Assembly (NCBI RefSeq): GCF_002262875.1
Contig: NZ_NKYE01000020.1
Span: forward strand, 58,766-122,765
Source: Amycolatopsis antarctica
GTDB lineage: Bacteria > Actinomycetota > Actinomycetes > Mycobacteriales > Pseudonocardiaceae
Direction of reading: 5' to 3'
Length of the DNA stretch: 64,000 bases
Shown here piece by piece: positions 1 to 8,701 of this stretch. The notes beneath the pieces are model-generated. The model was not told the DNA's origin, searched no databases, and worked only from the letters and a program-made list of their open reading frames with translations. Position 1 is the first letter of the stretch. Each line of letters begins with the position of its first letter. The position numbers and the translations under genes are program-made.

Positions 1-57
1 CCGTACCGCGCGTCCTTGGTTGTACGAGGGCGAACGAGAGACCGAAAGGGGACGATC

Positions 58-573
58 ATGGCAAGCACACGCACGATCAGGTTCGGCGCCGCGGCAGTCG
101 TCACGGGGGCGATCGCGGCCGGCGGGCTCACGGTGGCGGCGGGCAGTGCCCAGGCGATGCCCACCGACACCAATACCTGCCTGCCCGGCGAGGTGACCGC
201 CCAGGTGACCGAAGGCGTGGCCCCGGTGCAGGGCGAGAAGCTGTTCCGGCTGACCTTCACCGCGGTACCCGGAGAGGACTGCGTGCTCACCGGCACTCCC
301 GGCGAGGTCACGTTCCACGACGCGGCCGGCGCACCGCTCGGAGTGGACTCGTTCGCGAGCGCACCGCAGAGCGCGCCGCAGGAGCACGTCGACGCGGAGC
401 ACCCGGCCGAGGTCGTGCTGCGCGCACCGGACGCGGACCTGCCCGGCGCACCGGCGGCCTCGGTCTCGTTCACCATGCCGAACAGCGGAACCGGTCTCGG
501 TTTCCGGGTGGCCTGGCCGAGCCCGGTCAACGGCCCGGTGGAGGTCGGCAACATCGGCGCGCCGGTGGGCTGA
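58..573 (+). CDS. Secreted DUF4232-type protein
   Basis: The ATG at 58 follows an AAAGGGGA ribosome-binding site and opens a typical Sec signal: charged MASTRTIRFG, a hydrophobic Ala/Gly/Val stretch, and AQA before the mature part at about residue 34. The mature domain of about 135 residues has two cysteines (in NTCLPGE and EDCVLTG), probably disulfide-bonded, and the beta-rich pattern of actinobacterial DUF4232 proteins. No lipobox Cys is visible, so it is probably released or wall-associated. An in-frame TTG at 16 would add 14 residues ahead of the signal and is less likely. Family function is unknown. A strong hairpin follows the stop. Confidence 0.8.
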   Translation: MASTRTIRFGAAAVVTGAIAAGGLTVAAGSAQAMPTDTNTCLPGEVTAQVTEGVAPVQGEKLFRLTFTAVPGEDCVLTGTPGEVTFHDAAGAPLGVDSFASAPQSAPQEHVDAEHPAEVVLRAPDADLPGAPAASVSFTMPNSGTGLGFRVAWPSPVNGPVEVGNIGAPVG

Positions 574-580
574 GACCACA

Positions 581-613
581 GGGGTGGCCCCGCTCCCCGG
601 GCGGGACCACCCC
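581..613 (+). terminator. Hairpin after the DUF4232 gene
   Basis: GGGGTGGCCCCGC and GCGGGACCACCCC pair at 12 of 13 positions around a 7-base loop, 8 bp after the stop. There is no T-tract, which is usual for actinobacterial hairpin terminators. Confidence 0.7.
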
Positions 614-646
614 CGGCGGCGGTGAACACGAGGACCGGCAACCTCC

Positions 647-677
647 TTGACCTCAAGTAATGTTCAGGTCATATCGT
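647..677 (+). promoter_or_regulatory. SoxR/MerR-type promoter with 19-bp spacer
   Basis: A -35 TTGACC (647-652) and a -10-like TATCGT (672-677) are 19 bp apart, the long spacing typical of MerR-family activated promoters. Between them lies the dyad ACCTCAAGTAATGTTCAGGT (650-669), which keeps the CCTCAAGT left half of the classical SoxR box. A SoxR gene with the full iron-sulfur cysteine motif lies at 27527, so this box is a plausible in-window target. Binding is inferred. Confidence 0.75.
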
Positions 678-732
678 GGTTTTCCCTGTCGTTCCACGAG
701 GTTCGGCATCGGCACACCGCGGAAGGAACACG

Positions 733-1611
733 ATGACCGAGGCGCGAACGATCCTGGTGACCGGAGCGACCGGAAATGTCGGCCGCTCACTGGTCACCGG
801 GCTGGCCGAGCGCGGTGTACGGGTGCGGGCGCTGGTGCGTGATCCCGCTGCCGCCGCCCTGCCGGACGGGGTGACGGCCGTGTGCGGCGACCTGACCGAT
901 CCGGCGACCGTCGCCGAGGCGGCGCACGGCGTGGACGCCGCGTTCCTGCTGTGGCCGCTGATCACCGACAAGGGAGCACCCGCCGTACTGGACGCGATCG
1001 GGTCGCACACGAGGCGGCTGGTGTACCTGTCCTCCAGCGGTGTCCGGGACGACCTCGAACGTCAGCAGGACCCGATCAACCAGTTCCACGCCGATCTCGA
1101 ACGGCACATCCGCGAGCGCGGCTTCGACGCCACTTTCCTGCGAGCGGGCGGTTTCGCCGCCAACACTCTGGGCTGGGCGGAGTCGGTCCGGGAGCAGGGC
1201 CGGGTTCGCGAACCGTTCGGCCGCGCGCACCGGGCGCTCATCCACGAACGCGACATCGCCGAGGTGGCCGTGCGGGCACTCACCGGCGACGGGCACACCG
1301 GGGCCACCTACGTGCTCACCGGACCCGAGTCGCAGACCACCGCCGAACGGGTACGGGTACTCGGCGAGACACTCGGGACCGAGGTCCGCTTCGAGGAGGT
1401 CCCCCGGGACCGGGCACGCGCCGAGATGCTCGCCCAGGGCTGGCCAGAACACGTGGCGGACGGCATGCTCGCCGCGTACCGCGACATGGAGGCCGCGCCG
1501 GACCCGGTGACCGGCACGGTCGCCGAGATCACCGGTCAACCCGCGCGAACCTTCGCTCGCTGGGTGACCGACCACGCAGCCGACTTCCGCGCACCGTCCA
1601 CAGTGGACTGA
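733..1611 (+). CDS. NmrA-like NAD(P)-binding oxidoreductase
   Basis: This 292-residue atypical short-chain dehydrogenase has the N-terminal Rossmann motif GATGNVG (residues 10-16) and the NmrA/QOR2-like pattern of substrate region plus YLSSSGV. Relatives act as NAD(P)H-dependent quinone or aldehyde reductases or as redox sensors; the substrate here cannot be read from sequence. The ATG at 733 follows GGAAGGA. The gene sits alone behind the SoxR-type promoter at 647-677. Known SoxR regulons of actinomycetes include NAD(P)-dependent reductases and epimerase-like proteins, so a role in redox-cycling or quinone stress is inferred. The last codons contain one copy of the GTCCA-N3-TGGAC palindrome. 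Confidence 0.85.
   Translation: MTEARTILVTGATGNVGRSLVTGLAERGVRVRALVRDPAAAALPDGVTAVCGDLTDPATVAEAAHGVDAAFLLWPLITDKGAPAVLDAIGSHTRRLVYLSSSGVRDDLERQQDPINQFHADLERHIRERGFDATFLRAGGFAANTLGWAESVREQGRVREPFGRAHRALIHERDIAEVAVRALTGDGHTGATYVLTGPESQTTAERVRVLGETLGTEVRFEEVPRDRARAEMLAQGWPEHVADGMLAAYRDMEAAPDPVTGTVAEITGQPARTFARWVTDHAADFRAPSTVD
1596..1608. repeat. GTCCA-N3-TGGAC palindrome, copy 1
   Basis: GTCCACAGTGGAC, in the last codons of the NmrA-like gene; one of nine exact copies in the window. Confidence 0.8.
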
Positions 1612-1612
1612 C

Positions 1613-1637
1613 CTGACGGCAACCGACTGCCGGTCAG
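1613..1637. terminator. Hairpin between converging NmrA-like gene and gltD
   Basis: CTGACGGCA and TGCCGGTCAG pair with a one-base bulge around a 6-base loop. The right arm contains the gltD stop codon. It probably serves both converging transcripts. Confidence 0.55.
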
Positions 1638-3154
1638 ACGACGGCGAGCGGCAGGGCGGTCGGGTGCACCGGGGCGGGCAGGTCGGAGGCACCGGTGAGG
1701 TAGGCGTCGACGGCGTTGGCCACCGAGCGGCCCTCCGCGATCGCCCAGACCACCAGCGAGGCGCCCCGGTGCGCGTCGCCGCAGACGAACACGCCGGGCG
1801 CGGTGGTCTGCCAGTCCGCGCCGCAGCCGATCGTGCCGCGCCCGTTGCGCGAGATGCCGAGACCGTCGAGCAGCGGAAGGTGTTCCACTCCCTCGAACCC
1901 GATGGCCAGCAGCACGAGGTCGGCCGGGATCTCCTCGACCTCCTCGCTCGCGGGCACCACCTGACGCCGTCCCGTCTCCGGGTCCCTGGACACCCGGACC
2001 CGGTGCAACTCGACCGCACGCACCCGGCCCGTGCCGTCGTCGACGAACCGGCGCACGGCGACGGCGAACCGCCGCTGTCCCGCCTCCTCGTGCACCGGGT
2101 AGGTGCGCAGGATGTAGGGCCAGGTCGGCCAGGGGGACCGTGCGTCGTCGCGTTCACCGGGCGGCGCCGGGTACTGGTCGAGCTGCGTCACCGATGCGGC
2201 ACCCTGCCGGGTCGCGGTGCCGTAGCAGTCGGCCCCGGTGTCCCCGCCGCCGATGACGAGCACGTGCCTGCCCTCGGCGTTGATCGCCGCCGGGCCGTCG
2301 CCCTCGCACTGCCGGTTCGCCGGCACCAAGTGCTCCATGGCGAGGTGGATGCCCTCGAGTTCGCGTCCGGGTGTCGTGGTGTCGTCCCGGCCGCGCAGCG
2401 CACCGACCGCGAGCACGACGGCGTCGTACCGCTCCCGCAGATCCTCGACGCTCAGCGCACCCGGGCCGGTACCGCCGACCTCGCAGCCGGTGACGAAACG
2501 GGTGCCCTCGTCGCGGAGCTGACCGAGCCTGCGGTCGAGTGCCTTCTTCTCCATCTTGAACTCGGGAATCCCGTAGCGCAGCAGCCCGCCGAGCCGGTCG
2601 TCCCGCTCGAAGACGGTGACCTCGTGGCCCGCACGGGTGAGCTGCTGAGCCGCGGCCAGCCCTGCGGGCCCGGAACCGACGACCGCCACCCGCCTGCCCG
2701 AGGACACCGCCGGGCCGTGCGCCCGGACGAGGCCCTGTTCCCAGGACATGTCGGCGATCGTCTGCTCGACACGCTTGATCGCCACCGGCCCGCCGGCCTC
2801 GGGCGTGACCGACAGGACGCAGCCCGCCTCGCACGGGGCGGGGCAGAGGGTCCCGGTGAACTCCGGGAAGTTGTTGGTGGCGTGCAGGCGATCCGAAGCC
2901 GCGGCCCAGTCGCCTCGGCGCACCAGGTCGTTCCACTCGGGGATGAGATTGCCGAGCGGGCAACCGGAACCGCCGGAATGGCAGAACGGAATGCCGCAGT
3001 CCATGCAGCGGCTCGCCTGCGTCCGGACGGCCTCGTTGCGCACCGACGGCTCGATCGCCGCGTACACCTCGTCCCAGTCGCCCAGCCGCTCGTCGTGCGG
3101 ACGCTTGGGCGGTTCGGTGCGCTGGTACTTCATGAAACCCTGCGGGTCAGCCAC
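1634..3154 (-). CDS. gltD: Glutamate synthase small (beta) subunit
   Basis: The 506-residue NADPH-oxidising subunit of glutamate synthase passes electrons through FAD and two Fe-S clusters to GltB, which makes two glutamates from glutamine and 2-oxoglutarate. N-terminal cysteine clusters are visible in CMDCGIPFCHSGGSGC and CPAPCEAGC. They are followed by an FAD-binding GSGPAGLAAA and a second dinucleotide motif GGGDTGADC. Length matches the family. The GTG start overlaps the gltB stop by 8 bp, and its ribosome-binding site GGAGG lies inside gltB, so the two are translationally coupled in a gltB-gltD operon. Confidence 0.97.
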   Translation of the reverse strand: MADPQGFMKYQRTEPPKRPHDERLGDWDEVYAAIEPSVRNEAVRTQASRCMDCGIPFCHSGGSGCPLGNLIPEWNDLVRRGDWAAASDRLHATNNFPEFTGTLCPAPCEAGCVLSVTPEAGGPVAIKRVEQTIADMSWEQGLVRAHGPAVSSGRRVAVVGSGPAGLAAAQQLTRAGHEVTVFERDDRLGGLLRYGIPEFKMEKKALDRRLGQLRDEGTRFVTGCEVGGTGPGALSVEDLRERYDAVVLAVGALRGRDDTTTPGRELEGIHLAMEHLVPANRQCEGDGPAAINAEGRHVLVIGGGDTGADCYGTATRQGAASVTQLDQYPAPPGERDDARSPWPTWPYILRTYPVHEEAGQRRFAVAVRRFVDDGTGRVRAVELHRVRVSRDPETGRRQVVPASEEVEEIPADLVLLAIGFEGVEHLPLLDGLGISRNGRGTIGCGADWQTTAPGVFVCGDAHRGASLVVWAIAEGRSVANAVDAYLTGASDLPAPVHPTALPLAVV

Positions 3155-6100
3155 GAGCTGCCTCCATGATCGCCTCGTCGACGTCGCGCCCTGCCGCGCG
3201 GGCGGCCTTCGCCGCGTCCAGCACCCGCCGGTAGTCCCGCGGCATCACCTTCGTGAACGACGCCGAGCGGCGGGTCCAGTCGCCGAGCAGCGAGGCGGCC
3301 ACCGCCGAGCCGGTGAGATCGCGGTGCCGCGCCACGGTTTCCTTGAGCCACGCCAGATCCTCGTGTGTCGGCGTCTCCAGATCGACCATGTCCCGGTTGA
3401 CCCGCGCGGGATCCAGATCGAGTACGTACGCCGTCCCGCCGGACATGCCCGCGGCCAGGTTGCGGCCGGACGGCCCGAGCACCACGGCGCGGCCACCGGT
3501 CATGTACTCGAAGGCATGGTCGCCCACCCCCTCGGCCACCACGGTCGCGCCCGAGTTACGGACACAGAACCGTTCCCCCACCTGGCCCCGGATGAACAGT
3601 TCGCCACCAGTGGCGCCGTAGGCGATGGTGTTGCCCGCGATCACCTGGCGCTCGGCGGCGAAAACGGCCTCCGTCGAGGGCCGGACGATGATGCGACCGC
3701 CGGACAGGCCCTTGCCGACGTAGTCGTTGGCGTCGCCGACGAGGTCGAGGGTGATCCCGGACGGCAGGAACGCACCGAGCGACTGGCCGGCCGACCCGGT
3801 GAGCGTCACGTTCACCGTGCCGGGAGGCAGCCCGTCGCCGCCGAACCTGCGGGTGATCTCCGATCCGAGCAGGGTGCCGACGGTCCGGTTGACGTTGCGC
3901 ACCGGCAGTTCGATGTTCACCGAGTGCGCGTCCTCCAGCGCCGCCTCGGCGAGCTGGATGAGGGTGCGGTCCAGGGCGTGCTCGAGTCCGTGGTCCTGCT
4001 CCCGGATCCGGCGGCGCGCACCCCCGTACGCGGGAAGCGAGGCGTTCACCGGGGTCGCCGGCCGCTCCGGCGTCGCGAAGATCGGCGTCAGGTCGAGCCC
4101 CTGGGCCTTCCAGTGTTCGACGGCCTCGTCGGTCTCCAGCGCGTCCGCCCGGCCGATCGCCTCGTCGAGAGTACGGAAGCCAAGGGCGGCAAGGGTTTCC
4201 CGTACCTCCTGGGCGACGAAGCGGAAGTAGTTCACCACGTGGTCGGCCTGCCCGGTGTAGCGCTCGCGCAGTTGCGGATTCTGCGTCGCCACACCCACCG
4301 GGCAGGTGTCGAGGTGGCAGACCCGCATCATCACGCACCCGGCCACCACCAGCGGGGCGGTGGCGAAGCCGTACTCCTCGGCCCCCAGCAGCGCGGCGAC
4401 CACGACGTCGCGGCCGGTCTTCAGCGCCCCGTCGACCTGGACGGTGATCCGGTCGCGCAGCCCGTTGAGCATCAGCGTCTGCTGGGTCTCTGCGAGCCCG
4501 ATCTCCCACGGCGTGCCCGCGTGTTTGAGCGAGTTCATCGGCGAGGCGCCGGTGCCGCCGTCGTGCCCGGAGATCAGCACCACGTCGGCGTGCGCCTTCG
4601 ACACCCCGGCGGCGACGGTGCCGACGCCCAGCGAGCTGACCAGCTTCACGTGCACGCGGGCCCGTTCGTTGGCGTTCTTCAGGTCGTGGATGAGCTGCGC
4701 CAGGTCCTCGATCGAGTAGATGTCGTGGTGCGGCGGCGGAGAGATCAGCCCGACGCCCGGGGTGGAGTGCCGGGTGCGCGCGATCCACGGGTACACCTTG
4801 TTCGGCGGGAGCTGGCCGCCCTCGCCGGGTTTCGCGCCCTGCGCCATCTTGATCTGGATGTCGTCCGCGTTGACCAGGTACTCACTGGTCACCCCGAACC
4901 GGCCGCTGGCCACCTGCTTGATCGCGCTGCGGCGTTCCGGGTCGTGCAGCCGTTCCGGATCCTCGCCGCCCTCCCCGGTGTTCGAGCGGCCACCGATACG
5001 GTTCATCGCGATCGCCAGCGTCTCGTGCGCCTCCATCGAGATCGAACCGTAGGACATGGCACCGGTGTTGAATCTGCGGCAGATGGCCTCCACCGACTCG
5101 ACCTCGTCGATCGGCACGGGCGCGCGGCCCTGCGCGCGGAAACCGAACATCCCGCGCAGCGCACCGCCCGCGCGGTTGAGCCGGTGCACCTCGTCGACGT
5201 AGGCGCGGTACGCCTCCTCACGGCGGGTCTTGCTCGCGTGCTGCAGCAGGAACACCGTCTCCGGCGTGAACAGGTGCAACTCGCCCTCGCGGCGGTAGGC
5301 GTACTCCCCACCGGTTTCCAGTCCTCTGTGGACACGGTCGGCCGGGTTGTCCGGGTAGGCGCGGCGATGCCGGAGCGCGACCTCCTCGGCGAGCACGTCC
5401 AGCCCGACCCCGCCGAGCTTGGACGTGGTGCCGGTGAAGTACTCGTCGAGCAGATCCTGGTGCAGGCCGAGGGATTCGAAGACCTGCGCGGCGGTGTAGG
5501 CGCCGACGGTGGAGATGCCCATCTTCGACATGATCTTCAGTACGCCCTTGACCAGCGCGCCAACGTAGTTGCGTACCGCGACGGCGGGGTCGAGGCCGCT
5601 GATCGCACCCTGCCCGATCAGGTCCTCGATGGACTCGAACGCCAGGTACGGGTTGACGGCGGCGGCACCGTAACCGAGCAGCAGCGCGATGTGGTGGACC
5701 TCGCGGGCGTCCCCGGACTCGACCACCAGCGCCACCCGCAACCGCTCCTTGGTGCGCACCAGGTGATGGTGCACGGCGGAGACGAGCAGCAGGGACGGGA
5801 TCGGCGCCATCCGGTGGTCGGTGTCCCGATCGGACAGTACGAGCGTGCGAGCACCGTTGCCGATCGCCTCGGAGGCGTCCCGGCGGACCCGTGCCAGCGC
5901 GTCGGCAAGGGCGTCCGCGCCACCGTCCACTTCGTACAGTCCGGAGAGGACGGTGCAGGCGAAGCCGGGCAGGTCACCGTCGTCGTTGATGTGGATGAGT
6001 TTGGCCAGCTCGTCGTTGTCGATGACCGGGTACGGGAGCTGAACGTGCCGGCACGAGGCTGGGCCGGGTTCGAGCAGATTGTGCTCCGGGCCCATGATCC

Positions 6101-7745
6101 GGCTCATCGAGGTGACCAGTTCCTCGCGGATCGCGTCCAGCGGCGGATTGGTCACCTGCGCGAAGTTCTGCTTGAAATAGTCGTAGAGCTGACGCGAACG
6201 CCGGGACAGCACCGCGGGCGGCGTGTCCGTGCCCATCGAGCCGATCGGCTCCGCGCCCTGCACGGCCATCGGCGTGAGCAGGATCTTCAGCTCCTCCTCG
6301 GTGTAGCCGAAGGAGAGCTGGCGGCGCAGCACCGAGGCGTGGGTCTGCACGACGTGGTCGCGTTCGGGCAGGTCGGCCAGCCGCAGCAGACCGGCGTGCA
6401 CCCACTCCTCGTACGGCAGCTCGCGCGCAAGGCCGTCCTTGATCTCGTCGTCGTTGACGATCCGTCCGGCGTCGGTGTCGACCAGGAACATGCGTCCCGG
6501 CTTCAGCCTGCCCTTGGCCACCACGTCCCGCGGGTCCACGTCGAGCACCCCGGCCTCGCTGGCCAGCACCACCCGGTCGTCGGCGGTCTGCCACCACCGC
6601 GCGGGGCGCAGGCCGTTGCGGTCGAGAACGGCGCCGACGAGCGTTCCGTCGGTGAAGGTGACGCAGGCGGGCCCGTCCCAGGGCTCCATCAGACTGGCGT
6701 GGAAACGGTAGAAGGCGCGGCGGGCCTCGTCCATCGTGGCGTGGTTCTCCCACGCCTCCGGGATCATCATCAGCACCGCGTGCGGCAGCGACCGGCCGCC
6801 GAGGTGCAGCAGCTCCAGCATCTCGTCGAAGGACGCCGAGTCCGAGGCCTCGGGCGAGCAGATCGGGTACAGCCGGGTCAGGTCGCCGGGCAGCAGGTCC
6901 GACCCGAGCAGCGCCTCGCGGGCCCGGACGCGGTTGCGGTTGCCGCGGATGGTGTTGATCTCGCCGTTGTGCGCCACGAAGCGGAACGGGTGCGCCAGTG
7001 GCCAGGAGGGGAAGGTGTTCGTGGAGAACCTGCTGTGCACCAGCGCGATCGCACTGGTCAGCCGCTCGTCGAGCAGGTCGCCGAAGAACTTCGGGAGCTG
7101 CGTGGGTGTCAGCATTCCCTTGTACACCAAGGTCCGCGCTGACAGCGAGGGGAAGTACGTGCCGCAGCCCGCGACCTCGGTGTCCCTCTCGGCACGTTTG
7201 CGGAGGCAGAACGTGAGCCGGTCGAGTTCGATGCCCGCGGGACGTTCCCCGTCGGCCCCGGCCCTGCCGGTCACGAACAGCATCACGAAGCGCGGCATCA
7301 CCGAACGGGCGGTCGGCCCGATGTCGGCGGCGTCGGCGTCGGTGGGGACGTCCCGCCAGCCGAGCACTTCCAGGCTCTCCTCCTCGGCGATGGCGGCGAC
7401 CAGTTCGACCGCCTTCGCCCTGGCTCCGGCCTCGGCGGGCAGGAAGGCGATTCCCGCCGCGTAGCGGTGTGCGCCGTGAGCGTCCGGCTCCGGCAGCGGG
7501 ACACCGGCCACCTCGCGCAGCAACTCGTGCGGGAGCTGCAGCAGGATGCCCGCACCATCACCACTGGTCGGCTCGGCCCCGGCCGCGCCCCGATGGTCGA
7601 GATTGGTCAGAGCGGCGAGGCCGTCGGCGACGATGCCGTGCGATCGCCTGCCCAGGATGTCGGCCACCATGGCCACCCCGCAGGAGTCCTGCTCCTGCGC
7701 GGGGTCGTACAGGCCCTGACGGCCGGGATTCGCGGAGAAGATCAC
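3147..7745 (-). CDS. gltB: Glutamate synthase large (alpha) subunit
   Basis: This 1532-residue class 2 glutamine amidotransferase-synthase has a propeptide that would be cut before Cys22 (SCGVAMV), the nucleophile of the glutaminase domain (about 22-430). A central domain and the FMN/2-oxoglutarate synthase domain (about 850-1200) follow, with the 3Fe-4S cysteine pattern CVMMRVCHLDTCPVG. A C-terminal GXGXG beta-helix ends the protein. The start is GTG. The 180 bp upstream (7746-7925) holds its promoter region; I could not assign a convincing -10/-35 pair or GlnR site there. Confidence 0.97.
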   Translation of the reverse strand: MIFSANPGRQGLYDPAQEQDSCGVAMVADILGRRSHGIVADGLAALTNLDHRGAAGAEPTSGDGAGILLQLPHELLREVAGVPLPEPDAHGAHRYAAGIAFLPAEAGARAKAVELVAAIAEEESLEVLGWRDVPTDADAADIGPTARSVMPRFVMLFVTGRAGADGERPAGIELDRLTFCLRKRAERDTEVAGCGTYFPSLSARTLVYKGMLTPTQLPKFFGDLLDERLTSAIALVHSRFSTNTFPSWPLAHPFRFVAHNGEINTIRGNRNRVRAREALLGSDLLPGDLTRLYPICSPEASDSASFDEMLELLHLGGRSLPHAVLMMIPEAWENHATMDEARRAFYRFHASLMEPWDGPACVTFTDGTLVGAVLDRNGLRPARWWQTADDRVVLASEAGVLDVDPRDVVAKGRLKPGRMFLVDTDAGRIVNDDEIKDGLARELPYEEWVHAGLLRLADLPERDHVVQTHASVLRRQLSFGYTEEELKILLTPMAVQGAEPIGSMGTDTPPAVLSRRSRQLYDYFKQNFAQVTNPPLDAIREELVTSMSRIMGPEHNLLEPGPASCRHVQLPYPVIDNDELAKLIHINDDGDLPGFACTVLSGLYEVDGGADALADALARVRRDASEAIGNGARTLVLSDRDTDHRMAPIPSLLLVSAVHHHLVRTKERLRVALVVESGDAREVHHIALLLGYGAAAVNPYLAFESIEDLIGQGAISGLDPAVAVRNYVGALVKGVLKIMSKMGISTVGAYTAAQVFESLGLHQDLLDEYFTGTTSKLGGVGLDVLAEEVALRHRRAYPDNPADRVHRGLETGGEYAYRREGELHLFTPETVFLLQHASKTRREEAYRAYVDEVHRLNRAGGALRGMFGFRAQGRAPVPIDEVESVEAICRRFNTGAMSYGSISMEAHETLAIAMNRIGGRSNTGEGGEDPERLHDPERRSAIKQVASGRFGVTSEYLVNADDIQIKMAQGAKPGEGGQLPPNKVYPWIARTRHSTPGVGLISPPPHHDIYSIEDLAQLIHDLKNANERARVHVKLVSSLGVGTVAAGVSKAHADVVLISGHDGGTGASPMNSLKHAGTPWEIGLAETQQTLMLNGLRDRITVQVDGALKTGRDVVVAALLGAEEYGFATAPLVVAGCVMMRVCHLDTCPVGVATQNPQLRERYTGQADHVVNYFRFVAQEVRETLAALGFRTLDEAIGRADALETDEAVEHWKAQGLDLTPIFATPERPATPVNASLPAYGGARRRIREQDHGLEHALDRTLIQLAEAALEDAHSVNIELPVRNVNRTVGTLLGSEITRRFGGDGLPPGTVNVTLTGSAGQSLGAFLPSGITLDLVGDANDYVGKGLSGGRIIVRPSTEAVFAAERQVIAGNTIAYGATGGELFIRGQVGERFCVRNSGATVVAEGVGDHAFEYMTGGRAVVLGPSGRNLAAGMSGGTAYVLDLDPARVNRDMVDLETPTHEDLAWLKETVARHRDLTGSAVAASLLGDWTRRSASFTKVMPRDYRRVLDAAKAARAAGRDVDEAIMEAARG

Positions 7746-7925
7746 GCGAGACCTCCTTCGTCGTCGTGTCGTGCTCGATGGGTCACATTCCGGTGACCCC
7801 GCACGGGACGACGATGGCCCGCCTGTTAGCGCGACTTTAACATCCCGGCAACATCCCGGTACCCGCTCGGAACGGCCGTTTCCCCGGCCACGGCCACGGC
7901 CCGATAACGATGTGGCGACCTGGGG

Positions 7926-8384
7926 TCAGGCCGGGCGCACCTGCCATGCGGCGCGGGCGGGCGCGCCCGGAGCCATCTGCTCGCCGAGCGTGCCGGCGAC
8001 GATCAGTCCGACCCAGTCACGCAGGTGCACTTCGCTCTCCTCGGTCGTCTCGTCACAGGCATCGCAAGCGCACACGGGCAGGTGCAGCCGGTGCTCTTCG
8101 CCCGCCCACACCTCGATCCCGGTAGCCGCGGTGAACACGATGGTCAGCGGCCACGCCGCCGGGTCGGCAGGAACGAGACGGACCGCAGGGCCGGCCTGGG
8201 CCGCATGGCGCCCCTCCCGCGCAGGACGCGCCTGCGCCTGGTACTCCTCCGCCCGCACCTGGTAGCGACGGGTGAGCTCGGCGAGCACGCGACGACCCGG
8301 CACGTGCACCGCGGCGAACTTGGCCGGGTCGCTGACCCTGCTGTAGGCCTCCTCCGGCGGTCCTTCTGGCCCCCATCGACTCAT
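7926..8384 (-). CDS. DUF6226-like protein
   Basis: This 152-residue soluble protein starts with an ATG. Its SRVSDPAKFAAVHVPG opening and the C-terminal CACDACDE motif (three clustered Cys) resemble the actinobacterial DUF6226 family, whose function is unknown. The middle segment WPLTIVFTAATGIEVWAGEEHRL looks like a beta-sandwich half. It is monocistronic between the gltB promoter region and the B12 riboswitch. The family call is from memory of the pattern and is less sure than the gene itself. Confidence 0.7.
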   Translation of the reverse strand: MSRWGPEGPPEEAYSRVSDPAKFAAVHVPGRRVLAELTRRYQVRAEEYQAQARPAREGRHAAQAGPAVRLVPADPAAWPLTIVFTAATGIEVWAGEEHRLHLPVCACDACDETTEESEVHLRDWVGLIVAGTLGEQMAPGAPARAAWQVRPA

Positions 8385-8469
8385 GCTCCGATGGTCCCCC
8401 GGTCGTCCAACGAATTCCGGCGCACCGGCGGGCCGGTGGGCTCACCGGTGACCGGGCATCGGCGTCCGC

Positions 8470-8600
8470 GCTGGTAGCGTCCTGTGCGCCGGCATCGCCG
8501 GTGACGCGAGACGGAAGCGAAGCCGGTGTGAGCCCGGCGCTGCCGGAGCAACTGTGTGGCCCGCCCGGATTCGCCCGGGGCGGGCCGAGCCAGGTCGCCT
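8470..8600 (+). promoter_or_regulatory. Cobalamin (B12) riboswitch
   Basis: Core elements appear in order: GGAAGC then GAAGCCGGTGTGAGCCCGG (8514-8537), CGCTGCCGGAGCAACTGT (8538-8555), and the B12-box-like GAGCCAGGTCGCC (8587-8599). These match the conserved AdoCbl riboswitch core. It lies about 100 bp before the BtuF-type start. In this class, cobalamin binding lowers expression of downstream uptake genes. A 16-bp palindrome between it and the start (8650-8665) may belong to the expression platform. Confidence 0.87.
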
Positions 8601-8649
8601 TCCGCTTTCGCGCCGACGCCACCCGCTTCCGGCGCGGTGTGCGTGCCCG

Positions 8650-8665
8650 GCACCGTCGACGGTGC
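8650..8665 (+). promoter_or_regulatory. Palindrome between riboswitch and btuF
   Basis: GCACCGTCGACGGTGC is a perfect 16-bp palindrome in the leader, 50 bp after the B12 box and 36 bp before the ATG. It could form the switching or terminating hairpin of the expression platform; that role is inferred. Confidence 0.4.
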
Positions 8666-8701
8666 GGCGCGTCCCGCACCGGCCGATCAGTCGAGGTCAC
8701 C

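Noticed and set aside
2748..7142. Very long open frame on the plus strand opposite gltB and gltD
   Set aside because: It is a mirror of GC-rich codon usage on the opposite strand; the minus strand encodes full-length glutamate synthase with all motifs.
7746..7925. GlnR-type operator or clear promoter upstream of gltB
   Set aside because: TTGCCG and TAACAG at 17 bp can be found on the minus strand, but the match is weak and no GlnR dyad is convincing.
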